Positions 16,224 through 24,330 of a stretch of 64,000 nt of DNA are shown here, one piece after another. Location: NCBI RefSeq assembly GCF_902806265.1, contig NZ_CADCVZ010000001.1:1-64000 (forward strand). Direction: 5' to 3'. Source of the DNA: an uncultured Sphingomonas sp. GTDB lineage: Bacteria; Pseudomonadota; Alphaproteobacteria; Sphingomonadales; Sphingomonadaceae. How positions within the stretch are numbered: the stretch's first letter is position 1; the number at the start of each line of letters is the position of its first letter. The position numbers and the translations under genes are program-made. Under the pieces are notes generated by a model. The model worked only from the letters and a program-made list of their open reading frames with translations. It was not told where the DNA came from and searched no databases.

Positions 16224-17788
16224 GCGACGAACCGCCCCGCACCGTCAACCTTAGCCTGATCAGCCACACCAATGCTGGCAAGACCACCCTGGTGCGGACG
16301 CTGCTCGGCCGCGATGTGGGCGAGGTGCGTGATGCGGCGCACGTGACCGAGGTGGCAACCGGATATGTCATGCTGCAGGCGGACGCCGACACGCTGATGC
16401 TGTGGGACACGCCAGGCTTCGGCGACACCGCTCGGCTGGTCAGCCGCCTGCGGATCAGCGGCAATCCGATTGGCTGGCTGCTGACCCAAGTCTGGGACCG
16501 CTTCCGAGACCGGCCCTTGTGGTCGTCGCAGCAGGCCGTGCGCAACGCCCGCGATGAAGCGGACGTCATCCTCTACCTCGTCAATGCCAGCGAGGACCCG
16601 GCCGGCGCTGCCTATGTTCCGCTGGAGATGGAGGTGCTGGCCTGGGTGGGCAAGCCGGTCATGCTCCTGCTCAACCAGACCGGCCCGCCGGGCGAGCAGT
16701 CGCGCAGCGATGAGGACCGCTGGGGCCGCCATCTTGCCCATCTCGAACTGGTGCGCGACACCATGACCATGGACGCCTTTGCCCGCTGCTGGGTGCAGGA
16801 AGGCGAATTGCTGAAGCGCATCGATCCGCTGCTTCCGCCGGACAAGCGTCCGGCGATGCCCGCGCTGGCAGCGGCCTGGGCGGAGCGCAACCTCGAGCGC
16901 TTCCACCGCTCCATGCACGTGTTGTCCGAGCAGCTGGCGGGCGCGGCGACTGCGCGCGAGGACATCCCCGACCGCAACATCGGCGACCGAATCCGCGGCG
17001 CGATCCTCAACCCCGCAGGCGGCGACAACTCGCCCGAAGCGCAGCGCGCGATGGGCCGGCTGGCCGAGCGGCTTGACGCTGACATCCGCCGCTCGACGGA
17101 CGAGCTGATCGCCCTCCATGGCCTCAGTGGCAAGGCGGCGCGTGAGGTGCTCAAGCGGTTGAAGCGCGACTACACCGAGTCCGCTCCGGCCCGCGAGGGC
17201 GTGGCCACCGTGCTCGGCGGCCTCATCTCGGGGGCGGCCGGCGGGCTTGCGGCCGATCTCGCCGCCGGCGGACTGACGCTGGGCGCCGGCATGTTGGTCG
17301 GGTCGGTTCTCGGCGCGTTCGGGGCCAAGACCGCCGCGCGCGGCTACAACATGGCGCGCGGCGAGGAGACCAACGCCGTGCGCTGGTCGGAGGAGTTCCT
17401 GGCCGGGCTGACCCGCTCGGCCCTGCTGCGCTATCTGGCGGTGGCGCACTTCGGCCGTGGCCGTGGCGAGTGGGAAGAGGGCGAGCACCCCACCCACTGG
17501 CAGGCTGCGGTAGAAAAGGCGGTAGCCAGCGAGCAGTCAGCGCTTCGGTCCGCCTGGGACCGCGCCAAGGACGGGCTTGAGGCTGTTGCCGACGCGCTGC
17601 AGCCGGTGCTGGCCCATGCGGCCAAGCGGCTGCTGGTCGGGCTGTACCCCGAGGCAGAGGAAATCTTCGCGGCGGATCGGCATGAGCCTAGACGGCTCCG
17701 TCACTCCCGCGAGGGCGGGAACCCAGCTGCTGCGCTTACGTCCCGCGTGTCGACGGCGGCGGATGCGCTGCCGCCTCCGCGGGAGTGA
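16220..17788 (+). CDS. DUF3482-type GTPase, C-terminus extended by a repeat
   Basis: 522 residues from ATG 16220 inside the DUF2868 stop (ATGA). The GTPase domain has G1 SHTNAGKTTLVRTLLG, G3 LWDTPGFGDT and a non-standard G4 LLNQTGPP in place of NKxD. The second half is helical, then a glycine-rich hydrophobic hairpin near 325-370 (GGLISGAAGGLAADLAAGG, GMLVGSVLGAFGA), likely membrane-interacting. The last 30 residues or so (HSREGGNPAAALTSR onward) are translated from a REP-like element at 17701-17788 that also supplies the TGA stop. The native C-terminus was probably near ADRHEPRR. Cellular role unknown; membrane remodelling is only a guess. Confidence 0.85.
   Translation: MSDEPPRTVNLSLISHTNAGKTTLVRTLLGRDVGEVRDAAHVTEVATGYVMLQADADTLMLWDTPGFGDTARLVSRLRISGNPIGWLLTQVWDRFRDRPLWSSQQAVRNARDEADVILYLVNASEDPAGAAYVPLEMEVLAWVGKPVMLLLNQTGPPGEQSRSDEDRWGRHLAHLELVRDTMTMDAFARCWVQEGELLKRIDPLLPPDKRPAMPALAAAWAERNLERFHRSMHVLSEQLAGAATAREDIPDRNIGDRIRGAILNPAGGDNSPEAQRAMGRLAERLDADIRRSTDELIALHGLSGKAAREVLKRLKRDYTESAPAREGVATVLGGLISGAAGGLAADLAAGGLTLGAGMLVGSVLGAFGAKTAARGYNMARGEETNAVRWSEEFLAGLTRSALLRYLAVAHFGRGRGEWEEGEHPTHWQAAVEKAVASEQSALRSAWDRAKDGLEAVADALQPVLAHAAKRLLVGLYPEAEEIFAADRHEPRRLRHSREGGNPAAALTSRVSTAADALPPPRE
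17701..17788. repeat. REP-like element with perfect inverted ends
   Basis: TCACTCCCGCG at 17701-17711 is the exact reverse complement of CGCGGGAGTGA at 17778-17788. The left part continues GAGGGCGGGAACCCA, giving the widespread CTCCCGCGA-GGCGGGAA motif whose translation SREGGNP is a known mark of dispersed repeats in bacterial genomes. The element lies inside the 3' end of the GTPase gene and its final TGA is that gene's stop. Confidence 0.75.
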
Positions 17789-17884
17789 TCTGAGCAAAGC
17801 TGGCTGGGCCCCGCAGCACGGCTAAGGCGATCGTGCAGGCCGCCGTGCCCCCGGCACGGCTAAAGCTTCGCTTCACCTTCACGA

Positions 17885-17971
17885 TGGTGCGGTCGAGAAG
17901 ACTCGAACTTCCACGCCCTTTCGGGCACAACGACCTCAACGTTGCGCGTCTACCAGTTCCGCCACGACCGC
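17885..17971 (-). tRNA. tRNA-Leu (anticodon GAG), CCA encoded
   Basis: Read on the minus strand, the acceptor arm GCGGTCG pairs with CGACCGC, followed by A and an encoded CCA. The D-arm contains GGCGGAACTGGTAGACGC. The anticodon arm is CAACG-TTGAGGT-CGTTG, giving anticodon GAG (reads CUC/CUU). A long variable arm (TGCCCGAAAGGGCG) marks a class II leucine tRNA, and the T-loop is GTTCGAGTC. Total length is 87 bases including CCA. Downstream on the same strand CCGTGCC-GGG-GGCACGG could form a hairpin but lacks a T-run. Confidence 0.96.
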
Positions 17972-18055
17972 ATCATATTCGCCGGCCCGGAGGACCGCCG
18001 CTGGCAAGGCGCGAGCCTCTAGCAGCGGCTCCCGGCCTGCGCAACTGCCCGCCGC

Positions 18056-19045
18056 TCAGCCGGCCTGGCTGCTCCCCTCGGCACCCATTGCCCGGCACGG
18101 CTCCTTGGCCGAGACGCCGCCGAACGACACGTCCAGGCACGCCGCCGATGCCGGAATGTTGAGTTCCGCGCTGTTGAACGAGGCGCTGCCGCCCGGCGAG
18201 AGCACGGCGGCGGGCGGCGGGATGGTCCAGCGGTAGACCACCTGCTGCTCCAGGCTCCGCAGCTGCGCCTGCAAGGGGGGCACGCGCTGGGCCTGGTCGG
18301 TCGGGTTGATGACCTTGCCGCTGACCTCCAGCAGTTGATTGCCGCTGGCCAGCGTGCGGCGGTTGCGCTCGTCGATCTGCACCAGCAGCGGAGTGTCGTT
18401 CGGCTGCGCTACGCCAAGCCGCTGCTGCCATCTTGCCGGAGCCAGGAACCACAGGGCCGCCGCCAGGCCGGCGATCAGGAGCGCGGCGACCAGCAGGTAC
18501 AGCCAGGTGCGCGAGCGCCGCTCGTGGTGCTCCTCGGGCGCGTAGGCGGCGAACGCAGGCTCCTCGGCAGCCTCCGCCACACCTTCCTCCGGTAACGGCT
18601 GCGCGGCATGCGGCTGCCCGGGTGCGGACACCGGTTGCGCTTCGAAGTCGCTGCGCGCGGTTGCCACCGCCTCCGGCTGGTCGGGCGCCGCGAACATCGG
18701 CGTCGTGGCGTCAGGCTCCGGCAGCGGGTGCGCGTCCGGGTCGCCAGCGTCCCATGCCGCCTCCCCCGGCGTGTCGGGATGGGCATGATCCGCCAGAGCG
18801 ACTTCTGGAGCCTTTCCACCAGGCTCTCCCGCGGGGTGCGTCAGGGGCGCCGGCGCGGGGAACTCCTCCGCGCTGCCAAGTTCGGGTTGCCTCTGGTCGG
18901 GCATATCGTGTCGCGGGTCGAGCTCCTGCGGGTCCTGGTGCCAGCTGTGCTTGCACGATGCACAGCGGACCTGCCGGCCACCCTCGGGGATGGCGCCGTC
19001 CTTCACCACATAGCGGGTGCCGCACTCCGGACAGGTAAGGATCAT
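18056..19045 (-). CDS. Zinc-ribbon (MJ0042-type) membrane protein with DUF3426 domain
   Basis: 329 residues from ATG 19045 (ILTCPECGTRYVV); the open frame extends upstream without homology. The N-terminal finger uses CPEC near residue 4 and CASCKHSW near residue 32. A long acidic Pro/Ala-rich stretch (about 45-180) follows, then a single membrane segment (TWLYLLVAALLIAGLAAALWFLAP split around 183-206). The C-terminal DUF3426 domain has LLEVSGKVINPTDQAQRVPPLQAQL and the last cysteine-containing segment. This family is usually next to ftsE in sphingomonads and other proteobacteria, as here (divergent, 98 bases). Function unknown. Confidence 0.85.
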   Translation of the reverse strand: MILTCPECGTRYVVKDGAIPEGGRQVRCASCKHSWHQDPQELDPRHDMPDQRQPELGSAEEFPAPAPLTHPAGEPGGKAPEVALADHAHPDTPGEAAWDAGDPDAHPLPEPDATTPMFAAPDQPEAVATARSDFEAQPVSAPGQPHAAQPLPEEGVAEAAEEPAFAAYAPEEHHERRSRTWLYLLVAALLIAGLAAALWFLAPARWQQRLGVAQPNDTPLLVQIDERNRRTLASGNQLLEVSGKVINPTDQAQRVPPLQAQLRSLEQQVVYRWTIPPPAAVLSPGGSASFNSAELNIPASAACLDVSFGGVSAKEPCRAMGAEGSSQAG

Positions 19046-19143
19046 GCAAGCGCCTTTCGCCCCCGGGTCCAATTCCGCGCTGGTAACCCCTCCCGAGCGC
19101 CATTGGCAAGGCGCGGCCCGCATGCGAGAGAACAGGGTGGGAG

Positions 19144-19869
19144 ATGGGTGGGGTTCAGGTGAGCGCGATCGTCGAGTTCGACAGCGTGGGATTGCGTTAC
19201 GGGACGGGTGCGGAGGTGCTCAAGGACCTCGACCTGCGCCTGCCGCGCGGCGGCTTTACCTATCTCATCGGGCCCTCGGGCGCGGGCAAGACCTCGCTGC
19301 TGAAGCTGCTCTACCTGGCGCAGCGTCCGACGCGCGGGCGGATGCGGATCTTTGGGGAGGAGCTGAGTGCCGCGCCGCGTGACGCCATGCCGGCCTTTCG
19401 CCGCCGCATCGGCGTGGTGTTCCAAGACTTCCGCCTGGTGCAGCACTTGTCGGCGTTCGACAATGTCGCGCTGCCGTTGCGGCTGGCCGGGCGCGATGAG
19501 GCGGACGTGATCGGCCCGGTCCGCGAGCTGCTGGCCTGGGTCGGGCTGGCCGACCGAGCGGCCGCCAAGCCGGCGACCCTGTCGGGTGGGGAGCAGCAGC
19601 GGGTAGCGATCGCCCGCGCGGTGATCGCCCACCCCGAGCTGCTGGTCGCCGACGAGCCGACCGGCAACGTCGACGCGGACATGGCGGCACGCCTGCTTCA
19701 TCTGTTTGAGTCGCTAAATCGGCTCGGGACCACGATCCTGGTGGCGACGCACGACCTGTCGCTGATCGCCGCCACCAAGGGCGCGGAGCTGATGCGGTTA
19801 GAGAACGGCCGGCTGGTCGATCCCACGGGCGCGCTGCGCAACCCACCGCGGCGGGTCGGTGAAGGATGA
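19144..19869 (+). CDS. ftsE: Cell division ATP-binding protein FtsE
   Basis: A 241-residue ABC ATPase: Walker A GPSGAGKT (43-50), Q-loop [17 protein letters not shown], signature [14 protein letters not shown], Walker [13 protein letters not shown], and H-loop VATHD. FtsE with FtsX links the Z-ring to periplasmic peptidoglycan hydrolase control. The [18 protein letters not shown] segment is characteristic of FtsE against related LolD-type ATPases. A GTG five codons downstream (VSAIVEF) is an alternative start. It overlaps ftsX by four bases and heads an ftsE-ftsX-ydcF-plsC operon. Confidence 0.95.
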   Translation: MGGVQVSAIVEFDSVGLRYGTGAEVLKDLDLRLPRGGFTYLIGPSGAGKTSLLKLLYLAQRPTRGRMRIFGEELSAAPRDAMPAFRRRIGVVFQDFRLVQHLSAFDNVALPLRLAGRDEADVIGPVRELLAWVGLADRAAAKPATLSGGEQQRVAIARAVIAHPELLVADEPTGNVDADMAARLLHLFESLNRLGTTILVATHDLSLIAATKGAELMRLENGRLVDPTGALRNPPRRVGEG

Positions 19870-20738
19870 TGCTAGCCGCCCTGGTAACCCCCGCCGGCGA
19901 GCGCGGATTCCTGCCCGACCGAACGGGACGGCCGACCCCGTGGGTGATCGCGATCATGATGTTCGTGACGCTGGTGGTCGCCGCGGCCGGCTTGGCGATG
20001 GCCAACGCCGCGCGGGTGCTCGGAGACAGCGTGACCGGCCGCTATTCGATCCAGATTCCCGGCGGCGCGCGCACTGCTCCCGTCGCGGTCGCGACCGCGC
20101 GGCGCGTTCCGGGTGTTCTGGCGGTCAACCAAGTACCGGAAGCGGATATCCGCGCCACGCTGCAGAGCTGGCTTGGCCCCGAGGCAGCCTCTGCAGGCCT
20201 GCCGCTGCCCGCGCTGATCGACGTCGACCTTCAGCCCGGCGCCGATCCCATCCGGATGACAACGCAGGTGCGGCGCGCGGTCCCGCAGGCCCGCGTGCTC
20301 GCCTATAGCGAGCAGCTGGGCCCGGTCACCGGCTCGCTCCGCGCGCTGCAGTGGCTGGCGCTCGGGCTGGTGCTGCTGATGACAGCCGCGACAGCGGCTA
20401 CCGTGGTGCTGGCGACCCGCGGCGCCTTCGACACCCACCGTTCCACCATCGAGATCATGCACGGCATCGGCGCCACGGACGAACAACTCGCCCGGCTGTT
20501 CCAGCGCCGGCTGGCGCGCGACGCGCTGGTTGGCGGAGTGGTGGGTGGCGCGGCGGCAGCGCTGGTGCTGCTGCTGGTGCGGACTGTCCCGGGTTCGCTG
20601 CTGAACGACCTTGGCGGCGGGCCGGTGCTGCGTCCGCTCGATTGGTTCCTGCTCGCGCTGCTGCCGCTGCTTGGCACGCTGGTGGCAATGCTGGTTGCCA
20701 GAACCACCGTCCTGAAGGCATTGCGCAGGGTCCTATGA
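19866..20738 (+). CDS. ftsX: Cell division protein FtsX
   Basis: 290 residues. One membrane segment near 22-50 (AIMMFVTLVVAAAGLAMANAA), a periplasmic domain (about 55-160, including RVPGVLAVNQVPEADIRATLQSWLG), then three membrane segments of a FtsX domain (LQWLALGLVLLMTAATAATVV, VGGVVGGAAAALVLLLVR and WFLLALLPLLGTLVAMLVAR). The helix HRSTIEIMHGIGATDEQLARLFQRR is the FtsX cytoplasmic coupling signature. It works as the membrane partner of FtsE. Overlaps both neighbours by four bases or fewer. Confidence 0.92.
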   Translation: MMLAALVTPAGERGFLPDRTGRPTPWVIAIMMFVTLVVAAAGLAMANAARVLGDSVTGRYSIQIPGGARTAPVAVATARRVPGVLAVNQVPEADIRATLQSWLGPEAASAGLPLPALIDVDLQPGADPIRMTTQVRRAVPQARVLAYSEQLGPVTGSLRALQWLALGLVLLMTAATAATVVLATRGAFDTHRSTIEIMHGIGATDEQLARLFQRRLARDALVGGVVGGAAAALVLLLVRTVPGSLLNDLGGGPVLRPLDWFLLALLPLLGTLVAMLVARTTVLKALRRVL

Positions 20739-21268
20739 TCCTCCGCGCGGGTGCCCTGCTGTTGTTGCTTTACGCGCTAGGCTTCGCCCTGTTCGGCGTG
20801 ACGCTCGGCGAACCGGCGGGTGCCACGGAGACCGACTCCGTCGTGGTCCTGACCGGCGGGCCGGGGCGGATCGAGCGTGGAATTGACGTCATGCGGCAGG
20901 GCGGGGCCAAGCGGATGCTGGTGGCCGGCGCCGATCCCAGCGTCACTCGCGCCGACCTCCGCCGCCGGCTCGGTGCGCGCTCGGCAAGCGTGCTGCGCTG
21001 CTGCGTGGATCTCGGCTCCGAGAGCGTTGATACCCGCTCCAACGCAGAGGAAGCGGGTCGCTGGCTGGAACGGAAGGGTTATCGCTCGCTGCGCCTGATC
21101 ACTAGCGATTGGCACATGCGCCGGGCGGAATACGAGTTCCGTCGGCACCTGGACGACGATTTCTCCGTGATTACCGATGGCGTTCCAACCAAGCCGCGGC
21201 TCACTACTCTGTTCGGCGAGTACAACAAATATCTGTTGCGGCGCCTCGCCGTGCTGTTGGACCTGTGA
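20735..21268 (+). CDS. YdcF/DUF218-family membrane-anchored protein
   Basis: 177 residues from ATG 20735 overlapping the ftsX stop. One N-terminal membrane anchor (AGALLLLLYALGFALFGV), then a DUF218 fold: DSVVVLTGGPGRIERGIDVM, RMLVAGADPSV, SVDTRSNAEEAGRWLERKGYRSLRLITSDWHMRRAEYEF. The TRSNAEEA and SDWHMRRA blocks are the DUF218 hallmark. Relatives (SanA, ElyC, YdcF) influence envelope integrity and peptidoglycan; exact chemistry unknown. Conserved placement between ftsX and plsC suggests an envelope role. Its TGA overlaps the plsC ATG. Confidence 0.9.
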   Translation: MILRAGALLLLLYALGFALFGVTLGEPAGATETDSVVVLTGGPGRIERGIDVMRQGGAKRMLVAGADPSVTRADLRRRLGARSASVLRCCVDLGSESVDTRSNAEEAGRWLERKGYRSLRLITSDWHMRRAEYEFRRHLDDDFSVITDGVPTKPRLTTLFGEYNKYLLRRLAVLLDL

Positions 21269-21969
21269 TGCAGTGGCTTCGCTCAGCGCTGTTTACCTTG
21301 CTCTTCTACTTGGGAACCCTGGTCTACGTGCTGGGCGTGTTCGCCGTGTCGCCGTTCGGCAGGGGGCCGGTTCGGGCGGTGGTGCATGGCTGGTCCGACT
21401 ACCACCACTGGCTGGTGCACTACCTGCTCGGCATCCGTTGGCAGATCGACGGCACGATCCCTCCCGGACCTTACCTCATCGCCATCAAGCATCAGGCGGT
21501 GGTGGAGACCGTCGAGTGCCTGCGCCTGGCCGACACGCCGGTGGTGGTGATGAAGCGCGAATTGACGCAGATTCCGCTCTTCGGCTGGGTGACCCTGCGC
21601 TACGGAGTGATCGGCGTACATCGCGACGCGGGGGCCAGTGCGCTGCGGGAAATGATGGCCCTGGGCAAGCGGGCGATCGCTGACGGACGTCCAGTCGTAA
21701 TCTTCCCGGAGGGCACGCGGATGCCGGTGGGCGAGACGCCGGAACTAAAGCCGGGCTTCGCCGGACTATACCGGGCGCTCGGCCTACCGGTGGTGCCGGT
21801 GGCTCTGGACAGCGGGCGCTTGTGGGGCCGGAGCTTGGTCAAGCGCCGCGGCACCATCCACGTCCGCGTCGGCGAGGTGATCCCTCCGGGTCTCAAGCGC
21901 GCAGAGATCGAGGCGCGGGTCCACGCCGCGATTAATGCTCTGGAGCTAGCTCCGCAGCCGCGCGCCTAG
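21268..21969 (+). CDS. plsC: 1-acyl-sn-glycerol-3-phosphate acyltransferase
   Basis: 233 residues from ATG 21268, sharing one base with the upstream stop. An N-terminal membrane segment (about 7-27) precedes the acyltransferase motifs: I = IKHQAVVETVE (HX4E form, as in many alphaproteobacteria, rather than HX4D), II = GVIGVHRDAG, III = VIFPEGTRMPVGE, IV = LPVVPVALDSG. It makes phosphatidic acid from lysophosphatidic acid at the inner membrane. Its last 24 bases overlap the end of pheT on the other strand. Confidence 0.93.
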   Translation: MQWLRSALFTLLFYLGTLVYVLGVFAVSPFGRGPVRAVVHGWSDYHHWLVHYLLGIRWQIDGTIPPGPYLIAIKHQAVVETVECLRLADTPVVVMKRELTQIPLFGWVTLRYGVIGVHRDAGASALREMMALGKRAIADGRPVVIFPEGTRMPVGETPELKPGFAGLYRALGLPVVPVALDSGRLWGRSLVKRRGTIHVRVGEVIPPGLKRAEIEARVHAAINALELAPQPRA

Positions 21970-24330
21970 CTTGGTCGCCGCGGCGACGATCCTGTCGGAC
22001 ACCGCCTGTATCTCCGCTTCCGTCAAGGTCCTCTCGACCGGCTGGAGGGTCACCTCTACCGCAAGGCTGAGCTCGCCGCCTTCCGGCTGATACCGGTCGA
22101 ACAGCCGAGCGCCGGTGATCAGCGCCTTGTCAGCACCGCGCACCGCCCGCACGAGCGTTTCGGCGGCGAGCTCGGGCGGCACCAGGAAGGCGAAGTCGCG
22201 GCTGACCGGCTGCAGGGCGGGCGGTGTGAAGGCCGGCCGACCGCGTGCAGTGGCCCGTGCTGCGGGGATCGCTTCGAGGTAGATCTCGGCGGCCTGGGTG
22301 GTGCCCTCCGGCACGTCGAACTGCCGCGCAAGACGCGGGTGAAGCTCCCCAAAGGCTGCCACTACGGTCTTGGGGCCAAGGCGCAGCGTCGCCGAGCGAC
22401 CCGGATGCCAGGTCGGTCCAGCGTCGGCGAAGGTCTGGAGATTGCCGACCGGTGCGCTGGCTGCTTCGAGCAGGGCCAGCGCTTCTGCCTTGGCGTCGAA
22501 CGGCGTGAACGGCCGGGCCTTGCCGGCCTGCCAATTGCGGACGCCTGCCTCGCCAACCAGCAGCACGGCGGCGGTGGGCCGTTCCGCATCATGGAGGTAG
22601 CGCCGTCCGATCTCGAATAGGCGAACGCTGGCCGCGCCGCGATCGAGGTTCCGCCGGGCCGCCGCCAGCAATCCCGGCAGCAGCGAAGGGCGCATGACCT
22701 TCATCTCTTCGCTGAGCGGGTTCGCCAGCGTCCATTGTGCGTCTCCGAAGCCCGCTGCCTCGGCCTCGCTGACGAAGCTCCAGGTGATCGCTTCATCGAG
22801 GCCACTGGCCGCGGCCGCGCGCCGCAGCCGCCGCTCCAGCCGCTGCGCCGCCGTGGCCGTCGGTCGGGTCACACCGGGATCGCGCGGCAGGGGTGTGGAG
22901 GGCACCCGGTCGTAGCCGTGGATGCGGGCGATCTCCTCCACCAGGTCGGCCTCGCCGTCGATGTCCGGCCGCCAGCCGGGCGGGACGATGCCGCCTGGCT
23001 CAACTGCGAAGCCCAAACGGTGGAGAATGGCATGCTGCTCGGAAAGCGGCAGGTCCAGCCCCGCAAGTTCGTTGACCCGGGCCGGCCGGAGCTCGACATG
23101 GCGCTCTGCGGTGACCGCCGCCCAGCGGCTGCTGGTCGCCAGCGTGACATCCGATGCCTCGCCGCCGCACAGTTCCAGGATCATGGCGGTGGCTGCCTCG
23201 ACCATCTCCCCCATCGCCAGCGGGTCGACGCCCCGCTCGAAGCGTGCACGTGCGTCGGTGCCGACGCCATGCCGCCGCCCGGTCGCGCCGATACTCGCCG
23301 GATCGAACCACGCGCATTCCAGCAACACGTCTGCAGTGCCGTCCCCGACCCCGGTGTCCGCGCCGCCGATCACGCCGCCCAAGCCCAGCACCCGCCTGTC
23401 GTCCGCGATCACGCAGTCGTCTGAGACGACTTCATATTCCTTGTCGTTAAGCGCCAGGAAGCGCTCGCCGGCGCGGCCGCGGCGCGCGATGATGCGGCCT
23501 ACCAGCTTGGCCGCGTCGTACACGTGCAGCGGCCGCGCCCGATCAACCGAGAAGAAGTTGGTGACGTCCACCAGCGCCGAGATCGGGCGCAGGCCGACCG
23601 CGGTCAGCCGGCGCTGCAGCCACTCCGGACTAGGGCGGTTGCGCACGCCGCGGATCAGCCGCCCGGCGAAGGCCTCGCAGCCACTGTCCTCCTCCGTGGC
23701 AATCGCTAATGGCTGCGCGAAGCCGCCGGACACCGGAGCGATCGGGCGCTCGACAAGCGTGCCCACCCCCGCGGCCGCGAGGTCGCGCGCGATCCCGCGG
23801 ACGCCCAGACAGTCGGGCCGGTTGGGCGTGACCGCGATGTCGAACAGCGGATCGTCAAGGCCGGCGTAAGCGGCGAAGCTCTGCCCGACGGGAGCCTCGG
23901 CCGGCAGCTCAATGATCCCGTCATGCTCCTCGCCTAGCTGTAGCTCGCGGACCGAGCACATCATGCCGTTGGACTCGACCCCGCGGATCGCCGCGACCTT
24001 GAGGGTCATGGCGCTGCCCGGCACGTAGGCGCCCGGCGGACCGAACACGCCCTTCATGCCTGCGCGGGCATTGGGCGCGCCGCATACTACCTGGAGCGGA
24101 CCCCCATCGTTGAACTCGGCGCCCGCGTTCACGGAGAGCACTTGCAGCTTGTCAGCCCGTGGATGCTTCTCGGCAGTCAGCACTTCCGCGACCCGGAACG
24201 GCGCCAGCGATTCTGCCGGATTGCTGACGCTCTCGACCTCTAGGCCGATGGCGGTGAGCTTTTCGGCGATCTCCTGCGGCGACGCGTCCGTTTGCAGGTG
24301 ATCCTTGAGCCAGGCCAAGGTGAACTTCAC
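21946..24330 (-). CDS. pheT: Phenylalanine-tRNA ligase beta subunit
   Basis: A 794-residue bacterial-type PheT. N-terminal MKFTLAWLKDHLQTDAS, a tRNA-binding EMAP/OB domain (about 39-150, VLTAEKHPRADKLQVLSVNAG), the B3/4 editing domain (about 210-385, with NRPSPEWLQRRLTAVGLRPI), the B5 domain (about 400-470), a catalytic-like core and the C-terminal anticodon-binding FDX-ACB domain (about 700-794, PVSRDFAFLVP). It forms the alpha2-beta2 enzyme with PheS. Overlaps pheS by four bases and plsC convergently by 24. Confidence 0.97.
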   Translation of the reverse strand: MKFTLAWLKDHLQTDASPQEIAEKLTAIGLEVESVSNPAESLAPFRVAEVLTAEKHPRADKLQVLSVNAGAEFNDGGPLQVVCGAPNARAGMKGVFGPPGAYVPGSAMTLKVAAIRGVESNGMMCSVRELQLGEEHDGIIELPAEAPVGQSFAAYAGLDDPLFDIAVTPNRPDCLGVRGIARDLAAAGVGTLVERPIAPVSGGFAQPLAIATEEDSGCEAFAGRLIRGVRNRPSPEWLQRRLTAVGLRPISALVDVTNFFSVDRARPLHVYDAAKLVGRIIARRGRAGERFLALNDKEYEVVSDDCVIADDRRVLGLGGVIGGADTGVGDGTADVLLECAWFDPASIGATGRRHGVGTDARARFERGVDPLAMGEMVEAATAMILELCGGEASDVTLATSSRWAAVTAERHVELRPARVNELAGLDLPLSEQHAILHRLGFAVEPGGIVPPGWRPDIDGEADLVEEIARIHGYDRVPSTPLPRDPGVTRPTATAAQRLERRLRRAAAASGLDEAITWSFVSEAEAAGFGDAQWTLANPLSEEMKVMRPSLLPGLLAAARRNLDRGAASVRLFEIGRRYLHDAERPTAAVLLVGEAGVRNWQAGKARPFTPFDAKAEALALLEAASAPVGNLQTFADAGPTWHPGRSATLRLGPKTVVAAFGELHPRLARQFDVPEGTTQAAEIYLEAIPAARATARGRPAFTPPALQPVSRDFAFLVPPELAAETLVRAVRGADKALITGARLFDRYQPEGGELSLAVEVTLQPVERTLTEAEIQAVSDRIVAAATKLGARLRS

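Noticed and set aside
15851-17497. 548-codon minus-strand frame opposite the DUF2868/DUF3482 pair
   Set aside because: Antisense shadow of a motif-bearing GTPase gene; His/Arg/Gly-rich with no family features.
17822-17860. Terminator for tRNA-Leu
   Set aside because: CCGTGCC-GGG-GGCACGG can pair but is followed by GC-rich sequence with no T-tract, so the assignment is not supported.
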